From: Blastomussa wellsi
Lineage: Eukaryota > Cnidaria > Anthozoa > Scleractinia > Plerogyridae
Assembly (NCBI GenBank): GCA_947652115.1
Contig: OX393569.1
Coordinates: 3,568,580 to 3,632,579, forward strand
Reading direction: 5' to 3'
DNA: 64,000 nucleotides
Below, in pieces: positions 1 to 14,100 of this stretch; within the stretch, counting starts at the first letter, position 1; every line of letters starts with the position of its first letter. The notes beneath the pieces were generated by a model that was not told the origin of the DNA, made no database searches, and saw only the letters and a list, made by a program, of their open reading frames with translations. The position numbers and the translations under genes were made by a program.

Positions 1-50
1 CAGCCCGGAACTGAGCAAACTTGCCCCTTGTCGAAAAGTTAAATTATCAT

Positions 51-1605
51 TTAACCCATTGATGCCTGAAGGTTTTTAGCGCGCACCCACCCCCAAATGC
101 CTGGCTCTTTTGCAGCATTCAGCAGACACGTCCGGGAGGAAAAAATAAACCATATGCTCAGTAAATTCAGAGAAATGAATTCTTTCTAAAGTTACCTTTT
201 ATTTCAACTAGATATGCTGAAAGACTAATTTATTAAGTAAAGAGCTTATCAGCCGTGATAAACTGATCCCAAACACGACTTACAAACAGCAATAAAATTT
301 TCTCCACTTCTGCGCGAAATTTTCGAGCACAGAAAAACACGGAAAGTTTGTACAAAATCTTAAAAACAATTTGAAATACTTTGGACAAAGGTAGGTTTTT
401 ATTCTATACAAATATCACTGCCATTATTCCAATAGTACTGAAGCATTTTCTCGCTGCAGTGAAGCGGCAATTTGAGACGGTAAATTTATTTACATATCAT
501 GGTTGCGTGAAACAGTCTAGTGTCGGTCACAAAACTGCTTCCACTAAACGAACACTAGCAACGCTTTCTACGCTTCCTTTAGCTCAAATCATACTAAAAA
601 TGTTCCTTTTTTTTTTCTGAAGCAATGACTATAAATCTTTAAACACCTTTCATGACTGAAAGCGCTTAAATAAATGAAAGCCTAAACATGAAGACGGGAC
701 GTCTCGATCAGATAAGCATGTGCGTGCTAGTGCCAAAGAAGGCTAAAATTTTGAACAAAAGATCGAAATATGATAGAAACTTCAAATAAACTTTGCTTCA
801 AATTAAATGTCATTGAAGATGAACCCAAGAAATGTACTCAAAATATCGAAAATTTCAAAGCCGTGCAATTCTGCTTGCGTAATTAGTTTATCCACATTCA
901 CTCGGCTTCATGCTAAAAGTGGAAAGTTCAAATTTTAGCAGACGGCTTTTGCATTCAATTCATAACTCAGTGGCTTTACCGATCTTTCTAAAACTTCCAT
1001 ACAAATTCGAAGCAACATTGTACATTACCATTTTGTGTTCAAAAGTCTTGAAAAGCCTCATTAACGTCGTGTACAGGTCCGTGATTCGAATTCAAAACAC
1101 GTTTAATTTGTAAGCGCCATGACATCATGTCTTCAAGGCCGTAAAAGGATAGAGGAATCCTTCATCAGCGAGGTTTAAGCAGTCTATTCTTCATGATTTT
1201 CCATTTCACATCCACTAAAAAATCAATCTGTGTTTCTCCTCCTCAGTTTTAACTCCAAAGAGGAATTTTTTCGTATTCAGAATGAAAACATGGGCTTGGA
1301 AGTTTGTAAATACGTGCCGTGATGCGCCATCATGTTCTTGTTCCTTTGAGCGCACGAGTAAAGACAAAAAACCTTCTCTCTAGGACCCCAAGAAAACCCT
1401 AAAAATATGCGCAGAAAACAGATTCTGATTGGTTTATTTGCCCTTATTATCTCTAGAACAATAGGGAAACCAAAAAACCTCCAGGGAGGGAGGGAACGGA
1501 CATTTGCCACCATGCGGTTTTTACGGGCGGTTACGGGCGGCACAGGCATTTTAGGGGTGCTTTTCGCATGGGCGGTTACGGGCGGCACAGGCGCCAAAGG
1601 GTTAA
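51..1605. mobile_element. Non-autonomous piggyBac-like element (candidate)
   Basis: A TTAA at 51-54 is followed by CCCATTGATGCC, and near 1600 the inverse form GGCGCCAAAGGG is followed by TTAA at 1602-1605. TTAA target duplication with CCC/GGG termini is the hallmark of piggyBac-type elements (family knowledge). The same terminus occurs in the better preserved element at 2357-2943. No transposase is seen inside; the short ORFs there look random. Near the right end a GGGCGGTTACGGGCGGCACA unit occurs twice (about 1526-1590). The terminal repeats are imperfect, so pairing these two ends is an inference. Confidence 0.42.
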
Positions 1606-2352
1606 CTACATCAAAATAAAATGAGAATCTGTAAAACAGATTTTTCACAAAATAGGAAAATGAAGCCATTGCCAAGTTAAATTTATTCCCATCTAACCTC
1701 ATCACTTTTAGTTAGTTCAGAGTTATTTCAAGTGTTTTAATTTTTTCGTCACCAGTGACACCAGTGATGATGTCATCAGGCCACGCCCTTGGTCATGTGA
1801 CTGATATCGACAGAATGCAAAGGCTCCCAGGTAAATTACTTTATCTGGATTTTTTTCACTGATTTAATATTTTAGTTTTAATCCTCATTATGCAATGCAT
1901 ATAATTTGTTTTATTTCTAAAAGGTTAGATTTTGAGAGAATTTCAAAATATTGAAAAATTTGTAATTTTCTGAAAAAAGCATGATTATGACAAAGGAATG
2001 CATAGTTACATGTATGTTTCCAACGTTAGCTTCAATCGAAACTCGCTGAAAAAGGCTCAATTTAATGAAAAACCATGTTTCCGTTAGTATTTAAAGAAAC
2101 CGGAAGTGCGCCCGATATATATTGGAAGTTACCCTATCAACAGGTGCACAATTTACACAACAAGCGCACTTCGGTAAGATCAAACAAAGTCATGCAGAGT
2201 TAGAAAATCAAACGCAAAAGAAAGAAAAAATGTTTTTCTCTTATAATTTTGTCTCTGCTTGAATGTACTTAATTTTAATTTTCCATTTTGTGAAACACGG
2301 AAAGTGAAATTTCACCTCCTTGGCAATGCGAGCAAGCACGCACATGAATCGG
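1606..2352. other. Intergenic stretch, nothing recognised
   Basis: AT-rich sequence with no convincing exon on either strand and no terminal repeats noted. It separates two TTAA-flanked elements. Confidence 0.5.
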
Positions 2353-2947
2353 TTAACCCATTGACTCCTGGAGATTTTTGAAATAAAATGTGCTTTTTAG
2401 ACATTTTGAACATTTTGTAGTAAGTTATAGGCTAAATATGCTTCAAATTTCTCCAAAATGCATTTGTAAAATAAAGACATGCCAGGTTTTTCACTAGCAT
2501 CGCATTTAATGACATTTTAGCTCGAGCATGCACACAAATTTCAAGGCGAGAAAGTGACACCTCTTTAGGCTTCTCGATTTTTTATTTTTTTCGCTTTTCC
2601 TTTCTCCTTTTCTCGTATCCTTTTTATGCTTTTGTTGGCCTTTTACTGAACTTGCTTTCGGTTCAAGAATTGCCACGAAAGCGTCAATGAGATGGGAAAT
2701 ACTTAGCATGGAGTAGCCAAGGGTAAGTGAGGGAAATTTTCCTCCTAGTTTTTGGTGGAAATTTCTAAGCGTTTTCGTGCATATTTCAAGCTCCATTAGC
2801 CCAATCAATGTCATCTGGGTATCATTGGAAAGCTCTTTCCCTTCTACAGAACTGGGGTAAATGGGATTCCTATTTTGGTCAAAGCTGATGACAAAGTTTC
2901 TTAGTCTGTCACGGGCGGTTACAGCGGTTAAGGAGTCAATGGGTTAA
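2353..2947. mobile_element. piggyBac-like MITE
   Basis: A 17-base end, TTAACCCATTGACTCCT, is repeated exactly in inverse form as AGGAGTCAATGGGTTAA at 2931-2947. The outer TTAA on each side (2353-2356 and 2944-2947) is the target duplication expected of piggyBac transposition, and the element proper starts with CCC and ends with GGG. The 587-bp interior has no transposase; a 102-codon minus-strand ORF in it has no recognisable domain. This is best called a non-autonomous element. Confidence 0.65.
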
Positions 2948-3593
2948 TGGGCCCTTAAACTCATCACCAATAAGCTGAGTGTTGCGGAGGTGCCTGAAAT
3001 CCATGTGGTAACCATGACAACTTTATGAGTGGCAACCACCAGGTACCATCACACTGAGCAAAACTTAGTGTAAAGAAATCAGCAAAATAACCCATACTAA
3101 CCAAGAAGGATGGGAGCAAAATGACAAATGGCTTGAAAATGCCTGAGCCCCTGCAAAGCCTTGGTGCCCCAGGTTCACGAATAAGATCACTGGCCAGCAT
3201 TGTCTTTGAGCTTAACCTCACTTAAATTACATTTAGCCACATCTAAAAGCTGGGCTCATTTACTCCCTTAAAACTGCAGCAGACCACCTTAAACAAGTTG
3301 GGATTTTATCAAACACTGACAAATTTTAGTCGGTTATTGTCAGACTGTTATTTGTAGCCCTGCATTTATACCACAATCGAAACTGTGGCTGCATTCGCAA
3401 TTGCGATTGAAACTATTACACAAGTTAGACAATGTTTCATCACATTTCCAAACACCCAAGTTTTTCAATACTCTGCTGTGTTTCAAACTTTCAATTTTCT
3501 TCTTGGTGTTTGAAATGCGATAAAACAGTCTCTCATGTTTGATAGATTACATTTGAGAGTCACAAAAAGAGTTAAAAATTCAGTTAATCTTAC

Positions 3594-5760
3594 CACATGC
3601 TGGATTAGTGATAGCATTTCTTTGTCCCTCAGAAGAGTAAATCTCATGGATTTCTGTCATGAGTGAGTCTAACTGTGTGGCAGATTTCTGTAGCTGACAC
3701 CAAAAGTTACATGGATGTTCGGTGTAACTTACAATCACATCTTCAAAGTGCCCAACTGTCAGGTCCGGTTCTGGAAATGTTTGCGATTTGAGGCTTTCAT
3801 AGTTTTCAGAGGTGGGTAGAGCTCCATCTGCTAACTCAGCATTTCCACTTATTAGCAATTGTTCACTGACATTCTGGTCTTCCTTTCTGTGTCTCACAAT
3901 AAGCTCAACTCTACAAACTCCACTACTGTCTTGGGTGACCACTGTCAACTTGCCCTCCTTTTCCAAAGCCAAGTCCATGAATTTGTCAGTGTTGATGGGC
4001 TTCCACTTTGGTTCTCTGGCAGCAAACTTGGGCTTGATCCTATTCAGAGTGCATTCAATGCCCTGCTCAGGAAGGTCAGAGAACTTAGGAATCAATTTCT
4101 TAATCTTGTTAAGGGGCACAGTTTCAGAGTTGCCATAGTCAATATACTGTACAGTAACACCCTCTGAAGAAGTGTTCATTACTACAGCACGATACCAATA
4201 CCCATCTTCTGTAAACTGTGCACAGCATGGATCGCCAGGAGATGGTGCTGACAGAAGTTCTTCATTTGCACCAAGTTTGGAATAGTGCCGTCCAAGATCT
4301 TGCATCAAGCTCTCAAGCTTTGGACCATTTTTAAACAGTTGACAATAGAATTTTAAAGGGTTGATGATGTTTGTGACTAAAACCTTCTCCTCAATACCGA
4401 TTGGAAGTTTTTCCTTTGCAAAAACAGGTTGAGATGTTTTCTTGACAGCTAGCTGAGATGACTTTGAAGCAGCTGCATTTGACGCAGTAGAAGTTGGTGT
4501 ATCGGCTGACTTGGCACCATAGTTAGCTGCAATAAGAATCTGGTTAAGCTCCATGTCAAGATCTGATGTTGTGTCCATGAGTTTAACTCGATGTCGCCCA
4601 TCACTCTCCACCCCGGTTACAAGTCCCACAACGTGTTTATACTTGATTAGCTTTTCGAACAATACTTTAGCTTCATCTGCCCACAGTCCATCTTTACTGG
4701 CAGGTTCAACACCAGCAATGGCAAAGTACATAGCTTGACAGGGATCCTTAAGAAATTCATCCTTTAAATCTTTCACATCTGACAACTCTGTGTCCTGTGT
4801 GTTGCCATAATCCACAAATCTGACTTCTATCCTTCCTGTAACAATTGAACTTACATTGGTGATGATCGCTCTGTACCAGGTATCGTCGTCGTAAAACTTT
4901 GCACAGCAGGGATACCCCACTGTGCATGACTGAAGGGATAATACGGCTGGCTCCAGGTTAGTATAGACCTCGGCAAGATTCTCCATTAATGCTTCAACTG
5001 TTTTCAAGTTTGACATTAGCTGGCACCAAAAATGTGACGGATCTTCGACCCACGTGACACTGAGGTCATTAAATGAATCAGGGGGTAGACTGATCGTCTT
5101 GTATTTCACTTCTCTTTTGTGGCTTGACTGTTGAGGTATTGTGCTATCTCCGTTGCTCACCATAGAATCTGCCGTGGTACTAACACCTCCACTTTGCATC
5201 GCGTCAAAAACAGATTTGGTACCTTTCTCGTCCAAGTAAAGCTGTGCAACTAGAACGCTGTTTTTCTTCAACTGGACAGCCTTGCAGTAGAGCTCCTGTT
5301 CTAAGGTGGTTTCGTTTAGCAAAGCCACTGTTTCGTCAAAACTTTGACCACGAAAACGATTAATCCCATCCAATTCACACTCGAACGATTGTGGTGTTAG
5401 CTCGCAAAACTTTTCCTCTGCATTTCTTATGCTACTCAGCGGTACAAACTCTGTATTACCGTAGTCCACGAAGAAAACTTCACACTGTTGTCCCGTCGCA
5501 TTCACACCTAACACACGAGCGCGGTACCACCGACTGTCCTCTTGATATTGCGCTAAATAAATACATCCGATCATGATTTCTGCAGGTTTCGGTGGTCTTG
5601 CTCTCCCGGATAGCACATGTTGCTCAATTTCGGTCATAAGTGCATCCAGTTTTCCCGCCTCGCTGTTGATTTGAACGAAGAAGTCGCCTGAAGTCTCTTC
5701 CACGTGAGTGACAAGAACGCTCACCAATTTCCCGAACGGGAAATTTACTTGCATCGCCAT
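3594..5760 (-). CDS. Multi-Tudor domain protein, TDRD1-like (5' part; continues off left edge)
   Basis: One large first coding exon of 722 codons read from ATG 5760; a longer frame to 5775 would start with GTG, so 5760 is preferred. It ends at a GTAAG donor (3593-3592) in phase 1, and no continuation exon was found between 1 and 3580, so the 3' exons lie outside. Three full Tudor domains are visible, each with the aromatic core WYRA and FVDYGN or YIDYGN, at about residues 75-130, 280-335 and 510-565. Each is preceded by an extended-Tudor segment of the type F-x-Q-L...L-x-x-LM. A fourth repeat begins before the donor. Repeated extended Tudor domains bind methylarginine in Piwi proteins and act in germ granules (family knowledge). 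Which TDRD orthologue this is cannot be fixed without the missing part. Confidence 0.88.
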
Positions 5761-6081
5761 AGCTGCAGACGGCACAAATACAACTTAGATGTTCTCCTGT
5801 AGTTGTAGGGCGATCATTTCGAGCCGACGGGAGCTAACAAATGGACTTGTAAGCGCTCCTCTTCTCCTCCTCCAGATCGTCTGTGAGGTCGAGGAGCTTC
5901 GCTGTCCCGATCCCGCGATAACTCGCGCACGTGTATAGCTCCGCAGACCATAATTTTTTAATCTCCGGAAGTAGTCGGTAATCTTCGTTATTCGTCGGAA
6001 AATTTGCCCTTGATTGAACTTATTATCGTAAACAATCGAGTATTGAAGGCGTGGTTACATTCACTTCCCTACGGAGCCAAT
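5761..6081. promoter_or_regulatory. Divergent promoter region, Tudor gene / HADHB
   Basis: Only about 320 bases separate the ATG of the minus-strand Tudor gene (5760) from the ATG of the plus-strand thiolase gene (6082). The stretch is richer in GC and CpG than the surroundings and has no obvious TATA box, as expected of a bidirectional housekeeping promoter. Its role is inferred from the head-to-head layout; transcription start sites are not visible. Confidence 0.6.
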
Positions 6082-8139
6082 ATGGCGGCCAGCGTGTACT
6101 GTAGTGGAAAGGTTTTGAGAACCTTTGCCAGAAACTGTCAGAGTAAAAACGTCAACACTTGTAAGTAAATTCATTTGAACAAACTTCCCATTACAATTTT
6201 TCTTGATCTTATCAGTAAATTTGCGTAAACCTTGAAATAATCTTGTTCATTTCATTTTGCGTGGATCAGATCAAAGTCCAACGTCAAGAAAATTAGTATG
6301 TAAGCTTACCAAATACACGGAGCATTAAATTGAACCCAACTTAATTCTTTTGTTTATTTTCCCCTGATGATGTGATCGTAAAAGCACATTTGTACGAAAT
6401 ATTAATTAGCCCAGATTAACCTGAAGTTTAAAAATGCTTAACCATATGTCCTCACGGTCGCAGTATTTTATATGGTGCATATTGCTACTCGCAAGTTCCC
6501 AGTTATTCAAACCCGAAGTAGCCAATCGAACGTTCGGTAATCGAACCCAATCGCTCGATTGGATTCGGTAATGAAACTTAATCGAACTCACCGAAACATT
6601 TTGCCAATCGAATGCAAATGAACACCTCAACAATCGACGGTATGAATCGTTTAATAATATCCCTGTTCAGTGTTATTCTGAGCGATATAAAGACAGTTTA
6701 CATAGTGTACTGAGCTTTTCATGTTATATTGTGAATTAATCAATTTCGTATCACCTTTGTAATAATTGAAATGTGTTAATATCTCTCACCCTTGCTCCTC
6801 TAGTTAAAACTCAGTTAAAGAGTGAAATTCTTCCAATTCTACTGAGACTGAATGATTATTAATTTTTGAATACCGTTTTGTTTTTCTACTGAACAAAATC
6901 GAACCAATTGCGTCCATTGAGTTCGGTAATCGAACTTAATCAAACTTGCCGAAAAGTTTCAGTTCGATTCTGTTCATTTGCGGAACCAATTAAACTCCAA
7001 TCAAACAACTGGATTCAATTGGGTTCAAGCGATTTTTGGTTTGGTTTTGTTTGATTGACTACGCCAGGTTCAAAACATGGATAACATTTGATTATTCACA
7101 TATTAAATCCCTCTCTAGTGAACAGAAAGTTAGCTGATTGACTCTGATCCAACAGGCAGCATTGCTACCCTACAAACAGACCAAGCACTGATAAATCATA
7201 GTCCAACTAAACTAGCTTTGCACTCCCTGAATAGTGATCTATCTGGCAGATAAAATTTTCAACAGTACTATTTTGTTTTCTGGAATAATGAAAATAATAA
7301 TAAGCAGCCGATCAATGCAAGGTGCAACCGTACATGTAACCTGGATTAGAGAACATAAGACGGTGCAAAAAGAAAAGAAGCTTATAGGTGGAAAAATTGC
7401 CATGGCTGCATTTGTCACAGATGAAGAAAATTACAAATCCCCTAAACCCCAATACTCCTTCTAGTTTGAAAATCAGTGACAATGTTTATTTTATCCATAC
7501 AGTGTTCCTGAGATGTGCAAGTACTTCTCAAAAACGGAAGGCATCATCAAAAGGTAACCACGCTCTCTTGTTTATTTTAAAGATATATAACTATATGTAA
7601 TAGGACTACATGCTGTCCAATTTGGAAATAATTAATTGGATGAAAAAATTATGAGGACTGTCAAATTGGACCAGGCCATAGATTGAGTCAAATTTGGCAG
7701 TGTCACGAATTCTTTGAATCCAAGTACACTTACTTCCAAATTGGACAAGCATGTAGTCCGGTTACCTGTTGAATATATATATACTGTAGTATCCAAAAGT
7801 GTATGAACATGGCAAATGTTTCACCCTCCAAACTTGTTTTACTTGATATTTGATTGGTTGGTGGAAAGTATCCAGATTTTTTCAAATTGGACTGTTTGAG
7901 CAAAAACTGTCCAATTTATGTTAACAATATAATTTGGTTTTATCAACTGGGTTGATAATGTCAATTGGCCACCGTAAAGAGATTCAATTGCTGACATTTC
8001 GAGCCTTAGCCCTTCGTCGGAGCGAATCCGACGAAGGGCTAACGCTCGAAACGTCAGCAATTGAATCTCTTTACAGTGGCCAATTGACATTATCAACCCA
8101 GTTGATAAAACCAAATTATATTGTTATACTTCCCATCGA

Positions 8140-8174
<35 letters not shown>

Positions 8175-11100
8175 CTATCAATTTATGTTAAACCTGGACA
8201 GTTCGAAAAAATTAATAAAAAATGTATCTACTGACAATTATACGATTTTATTATATGGCTACAATAGTACGCACGCTCTGATTGGCTGCTGAGCGGGCAA
8301 GATTTTTTTTGTAATGACTGGGCTACGGCTCTGTTAAGTTGTGAGTAAAAGCTACGAGCGCGTGGGCGAAAGCAACAAAAAATATGGACAAAGCACAACT
8401 ATATTTTCAATAACTGAAAGAAAAACTAGCATACAGATTCTTCTTTAGTATGAGCGACGAAGAGAGCCATAGCGGTAGCAATTTTTATTATCCAATTGAC
8501 GAAGAACAGGCCAAAACTGAGCCAAACAACATGAGCAAAGTTATCACTCACAAAGACGAAAATTTCGGTAACAGTCAAGAGGAATTACAAAAGTTTGTTC
8601 AAGAACTGACAATTGAAAACACTGTGAAGAAACGTCAAGTGACATGAAGTGTTTTTACCGTTTTCTTGGCGACATAAACAAGACAAATGTTCAGATTTTG
8701 GACTTACCACCGAAAGAACTTGACCACTTCCTGGGAAAGTTCTTTAAAGACGTATTAAAGGAAAATCAATGGCGAGGAATACGAGCCAATTACTTTGACG
8801 GAACTGCAGAGAAGTATCCAGAGGTTTCTGTCTGATTCCGGGTCCAAGATGAACATTCTGAAGGACGATGAGTTCGCGTTTTCACGAAAAGTGCTGGAAG
8901 CCAAGCGTAAAAACCTCGTTGTGCAAGGCAAAGGCAACCATCTAGAGTGGCGCATTTGATGTAGAAAATCCCGTAGCCCTTCAGAGAACCATGTGGTGGA
9001 TTCTGTCCCTGCATTTCGTGTTTAGAGCCTGTGACGAGAGCCGCAAATTGTGCTGGGGAGACGTTTCCTTGCAGACGGATCCAATTCAAGATTGCAGCGA
9101 AATGCTTGTTTGGCTGAATGAGCTGTAAATAATGCGAGCGTTCCAGCAGCTTCAAATGGTATTTTTCCTGTAGCGAATATCAGCAGTATCTCTGGATGTT
9201 ACTTTCAGATTTTCAGTGGTGCAGTGAAATTGATCCAACAAGGAAAAAGCGACATTATGTTGTTGAGAGCGACGTTATGTTGTTTAATATTCATTGCAAG
9301 CATCACTGAAATCACTGCAAGTTCTTCCCACGTGTTCAAAATTCAATCACAAACTGGGCCCACCTTTGCCTTAGCTTTTAAAATTTTTAACGGTCAAACA
9401 CTTGTAAACACAGGTCAGTGTGTTTTTTGGAAATTTAAGTGGTTAAATTTGCCCTAGATCTTGACGTAAAGACAAAAATGGTCTCATTGTCAAAGAAACT
9501 GTGTCTTGTGGTTTTGATCGCATTGCTAGGTTCGTTTCGGTTCAGTGAACACGACCTCGAATGATAACGTTAAACGCAAAAATTTTAGTCAGGTGGACAT
9601 CAGTGTTATAAATCTAAAATTCTCTCTTGGTTGGCTTTTAACTTTTTTAAACCAATGAAGGGCCAAAGTTTTCAGTCAAAAGATATTAATTTTTTATGAG
9701 CATTGTAAGTTCTAACATTTACACAACTCAGTGCCAGACATAAGTTTTAGATTTTTAATAATTGTGATGATGTCGTTGATCTGTAAATTCTTTATCCATG
9801 TAGCTAGTGGTAATCATAGTAACATGATCTTGTAGGTACATGTGCTTCACTACTCTCATTATGCCGTTTTATCCCAAGCCTATTTTCAATGAATTGCAGA
9901 GTAGCTGGTAGGTAGCTGTGAGGCAGTTTAGTTCTTGTAGTAATCTTTGAAAGAAAGTCACTGGAAAACTCAGATTAGTGAGGGTAGTTAATCCACTTGC
10001 AAGTCATTGTCACTTTGTAAAAACCCCATTCTATTCTGGTCCCATTTTTTGCATATTTTCAGGTGCAACTCCAAAACAAACTGGAAGGAACATTGTTTTG
10101 GTGGAAGGAGTGCGAACACCTTTCCTTATGGCTGGCACCAGGCAAGTGTAGAAATGATGATGACGATGCTGATGAAGTATGGTGATCAAAGAAACGATTT
10201 TAAGATGTACACGTACATGTATGAAATAACTCAATTTAAGATTTATACAACTAAATGTTTGAACTGTGCTATCAATATTACTTTCAGTTACGCTGACCTA
10301 CTGTCACATGACATTCAAAGAGGAGCACTAGAGTAAGTCATGGCACTTGTCATTAAGAAGGTGTTATACCAAGGTGATACTTGGTCACAATTAGAATGTG
10401 ATTGAATTAAAAATGCACTTGACCACGCTGTTAAATGGAGAATTGTGGTCTAGGTTCAGCCCTGGCCTGGATACTGCGTCATGGTTTTGGACAAGACACT
10501 TTTCTCTCTCTCCTCTCTTCACCCAGGTGTATAAATGGGTTCCAGCAAATTTGCTGCTGGGGAATAACCCTGGGATGGACCAGCATCCCATCCAGGGGAG
10601 AGTAGAAATACTTCTAGTCTCTTCATGCTGAGGAAACTGGGATAAACTCTGGCCTGATAAGCCGCTAGGCTCGTAGGCAGACTTTTTTACAGACATATAA
10701 TTTTGTTTTGTGTGCTCAGCTTGTTTGTAAATTTTCATTTTAGAGGTCTGGTATCAAGAACTGGAATAAGTAAAGGTTGGTACCAAACAACAAACCACAA
10801 TTTGTTAAAATTGTATCGCATTCTCTAAAGGTTGCCAAATCTTAAGTTTTTACACTGTGACATTTTTTGCAGATGCAGTGGATCATATTGTTATTGGCAC
10901 AGTGATTCAAGAAGTAAAAACCAGTAATATTGCAAGAGAGGTATAGGACTCTTCTTGACCATTGTTCTTCTTTATTTTGGTACAAAATAATGATCAAGAT
11001 CTGTTTTCTTCTTACAACATTCAATACATTGTCAAATTAACGGGTAAAGAGGCAATTCAGGGACAATTCATTGCAGCAACAAATAGGCCACTTTCAATAT

Positions 11101-14100
11101 ATTAAAATTCAGCATGGTAGCGAGGCCAAGAGGACACAAAAAAGAAAATAAAAATGCATGTTTATTAATTTCTTCTGTTTGTGTCCTCTAGGCTTCACTA
11201 TCAAGCTGAATTATAATACAGTGAAAGTGACCTATTGCCTTGTGTAACAGTGGCAGGATTTTGTTACTTTCGTTCAGTGCCACAAATTATTTCAAACCTG
11301 CTTGAATTAGTGAGACTGATCGCAACAAGGCTTATAGGTGAATAATGAACGTTCCAGTTCTGATTGTGTATAGGTAGTAGATCCCAGGGTTGTCAAAACA
11401 AGCTGGCAATTGGCGCATTTCACCTGCTATTCTGAATACTGTGCCGGCTACTCCGAATGTTAGTAGGTCAGTTCTGAGTGTGATATTGGAGAAATAAAAT
11501 GGAAATAGACGCCTACTTTTTGGATTGAACCAGCGACTCAAAAACCCACTGACAACCCTGAGATCCCCTCTACTAACTATGGATTCTATTACATTTGTAT
11601 CATTCAACAAGCAACAAAAGTTAAAAATATAGCATTTCCGTCCTTGTTCTGCTGCTTGAACAGAAAATCATAAAAAAGTTAGCTCCCAGAAGAAAATAAT
11701 TTCAGTCATCTCAAACTGCAAATTTATTCCTGCTAAACAAATAAAAAATCACCAATATGCAAAATAAAACTCCTGCAAAATTTTCATGCTACATGGTAGT
11801 CACTTTCAGAGAAAAGGATTGCAAGCAAATATCAATTATTACGTATTTTATGTTGTGGTTCTGTTTTTCATCAGGCTGCCCTAGGGGCTGGGTTCTCAGA
11901 CAAGACTCCTTGTCACACTGTCACTATGGCTTGTATCTCATCAAACCAGTCAATCACTTCAGGTAAAATAAATTGTGTGAAATAAAAACAAATCAAAGTA
12001 AAACTTTTTCTAAAAATGTCAGATACACAGTAGTGGCTGGAATTTGCATCTCTTTAAAAATTGCTGCAGCAAATTGAACGCTCAAACTCAAGCTCAACAT
12101 CGTTAATTTTAATGAACCACATCGTAACCTGGTTGTAATAATATGAACAGTGGAGAATCCTCAAAAACAAAGACAACGGGTCTGAAATGTGGCTGCAAAA
12201 ATCTTCTGCACATCAAGAATAAATCTCCAGATGTACAAAGCGATGAAAATCCATCAAATTATAAACCAAAGTTCAAAGTTATGTGCAAGCATGAAACCAC
12301 ACATGCTGACATACTGAGGAAGAGGGGCTTTCTTCAGAATTCGGAAATTTCGAAATCACAAGTTCAAACAATCTCTGTTGTATTAAAACATACTCATATC
12401 CATAGAAGTCGATTTGTAAAAGCAAATCAGAATGTATGATTGCAGGAAAAATCCATTTCCTCCCTATGGAAGATTATTGTAAATTCTAACGGGTAGAATG
12501 ATCTTCAAGGCCAAGTTTTTAAAAGGAAAGTATGAACCCAAAACAAGAATTTTCCAAGGGGAGGGGGTGCTAAAACCTGTAAGCCTCTGTGTGGGAGTAT
12601 GAATATTTTTTTGGAACAATTCACTTCACTTGTTGGTATGCATTTCCTTAAAGGAATTTGCTGTTTTGCATTTCAGCTATTGGCCTGGTTGCCAGTGGTC
12701 AATGTGATACAGTGATTGCTGGTGGGGTGGAATTTATGTCAGACGTTCCCATCAGACTCAGCAGACCTCTCAGAAAAACTTTACTAACTTTAAACAAGGT
12801 TAAGTACACATGTAAAGTAACGTAAAATAAAGTTATTAAATGAAGTAACGTAACATGATTATGCAAAATCTAAAATGGGCCCAAGGCTTGGGGGAGAAAA
12901 CTAAAAAAATATATCAAAAAATGTAAATGGGGATTACTGAATCCCAAGTCTCAGAGCAGAGTAAATTTTTGTTATTATAACAGTTTAACCACTTTTTAAT
13001 AGGCCATTTCCAAGATGCTGTGTTCCTCTGTTTCAAGACGAGTCTTGGTGCACAACTTACTCGAGTTTTACTCGTACATCTTTTGTTGTGAAAATCAAAC
13101 TTATTTCCATATGAAAGGTTGTGCACCAAGACTCGTTTTGAAACAGAGGTAGAAGGCAACTCGGAAATGACTTATTAAATGTGAATCACATTCTTTCATG
13201 CAGATTTAATTCATTCAGAGGCCAACTGAAAGCTGTTCTCGGCTTCTGATTGAACAATGACTGCATGCTAATTACACTGTCTGTAAGTTAGATTAGATTT
13301 CAAAACCATGGTCACAGCTCTGGTTACCTTTGTTTTTAACTTGCTGAATTATTAATGAGTTTGAGAAGGTGTGTGGCAAAAAAATGTGCACTGTGTAGTA
13401 CGATGTTTAGATGCTGCTTCTTTACAAGAAGGTACATCATTTCTTATCTTTTCTCTTCAGGCCAAATCTCTTGGTGCCAGATTGGGGCTTCTCTCCAAGA
13501 TCAGACCAAGTTTTCTTTCTCCTGAGGTGACTTACATCTTCAAACTTTTTACCACTGATTTTCACTACCAATTCTGAATGTTTATAATCAGAGTGGTGTT
13601 CATGTGAGCGTCAAACAGGCTTTTAGCCTGATGGGTGTCCTATGAATGACCACTTTTAGTGAAAGTTACCGGTAATATGAATTGCTTTATTGAGCATGCT
13701 GATCATTCTCTTCTCATCATTTTCAGCTGCCAGCTGTTGCTGAGTTCTCTACTGGTGAAACCATGGGACATAGTGGCGACAGGTACAGAGATTACAGTTT
13801 ATACCTTAAACAGTGTACATGTATCACAGGGTTCGTACTCTTTTGAGCTTTTGAAATTCCATGACTTTCCATGACCTTTTCCATGTCTTGTCCAAGTTTT
13901 CCATGACCTAAATTTGAGCATTTTCTGGGAGATCATCTTTCATTTTGGGCACATTTTTACGATTTTCTTCACAAAAAACCTAATCGATTTTGTACTTTTT
14001 TAATAAACAAAATTTCCATGACTTTCCATGACCCACACTTAAATTCCATGACTTTCCAGGCCTGGAAAATGAAATTATAAAATTCCATGACTTTCCAGGT

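Noticed and set aside
1277..1705. 142-codon minus-strand ORF
   Set aside because: It runs through a duplicated GGGCGGTTACGGGCGGC repeat inside a transposon-like element and resembles no protein family.
5761..5775. Start of the Tudor protein at 5775
   Set aside because: That codon is GTG; the first ATG in frame is at 5760.
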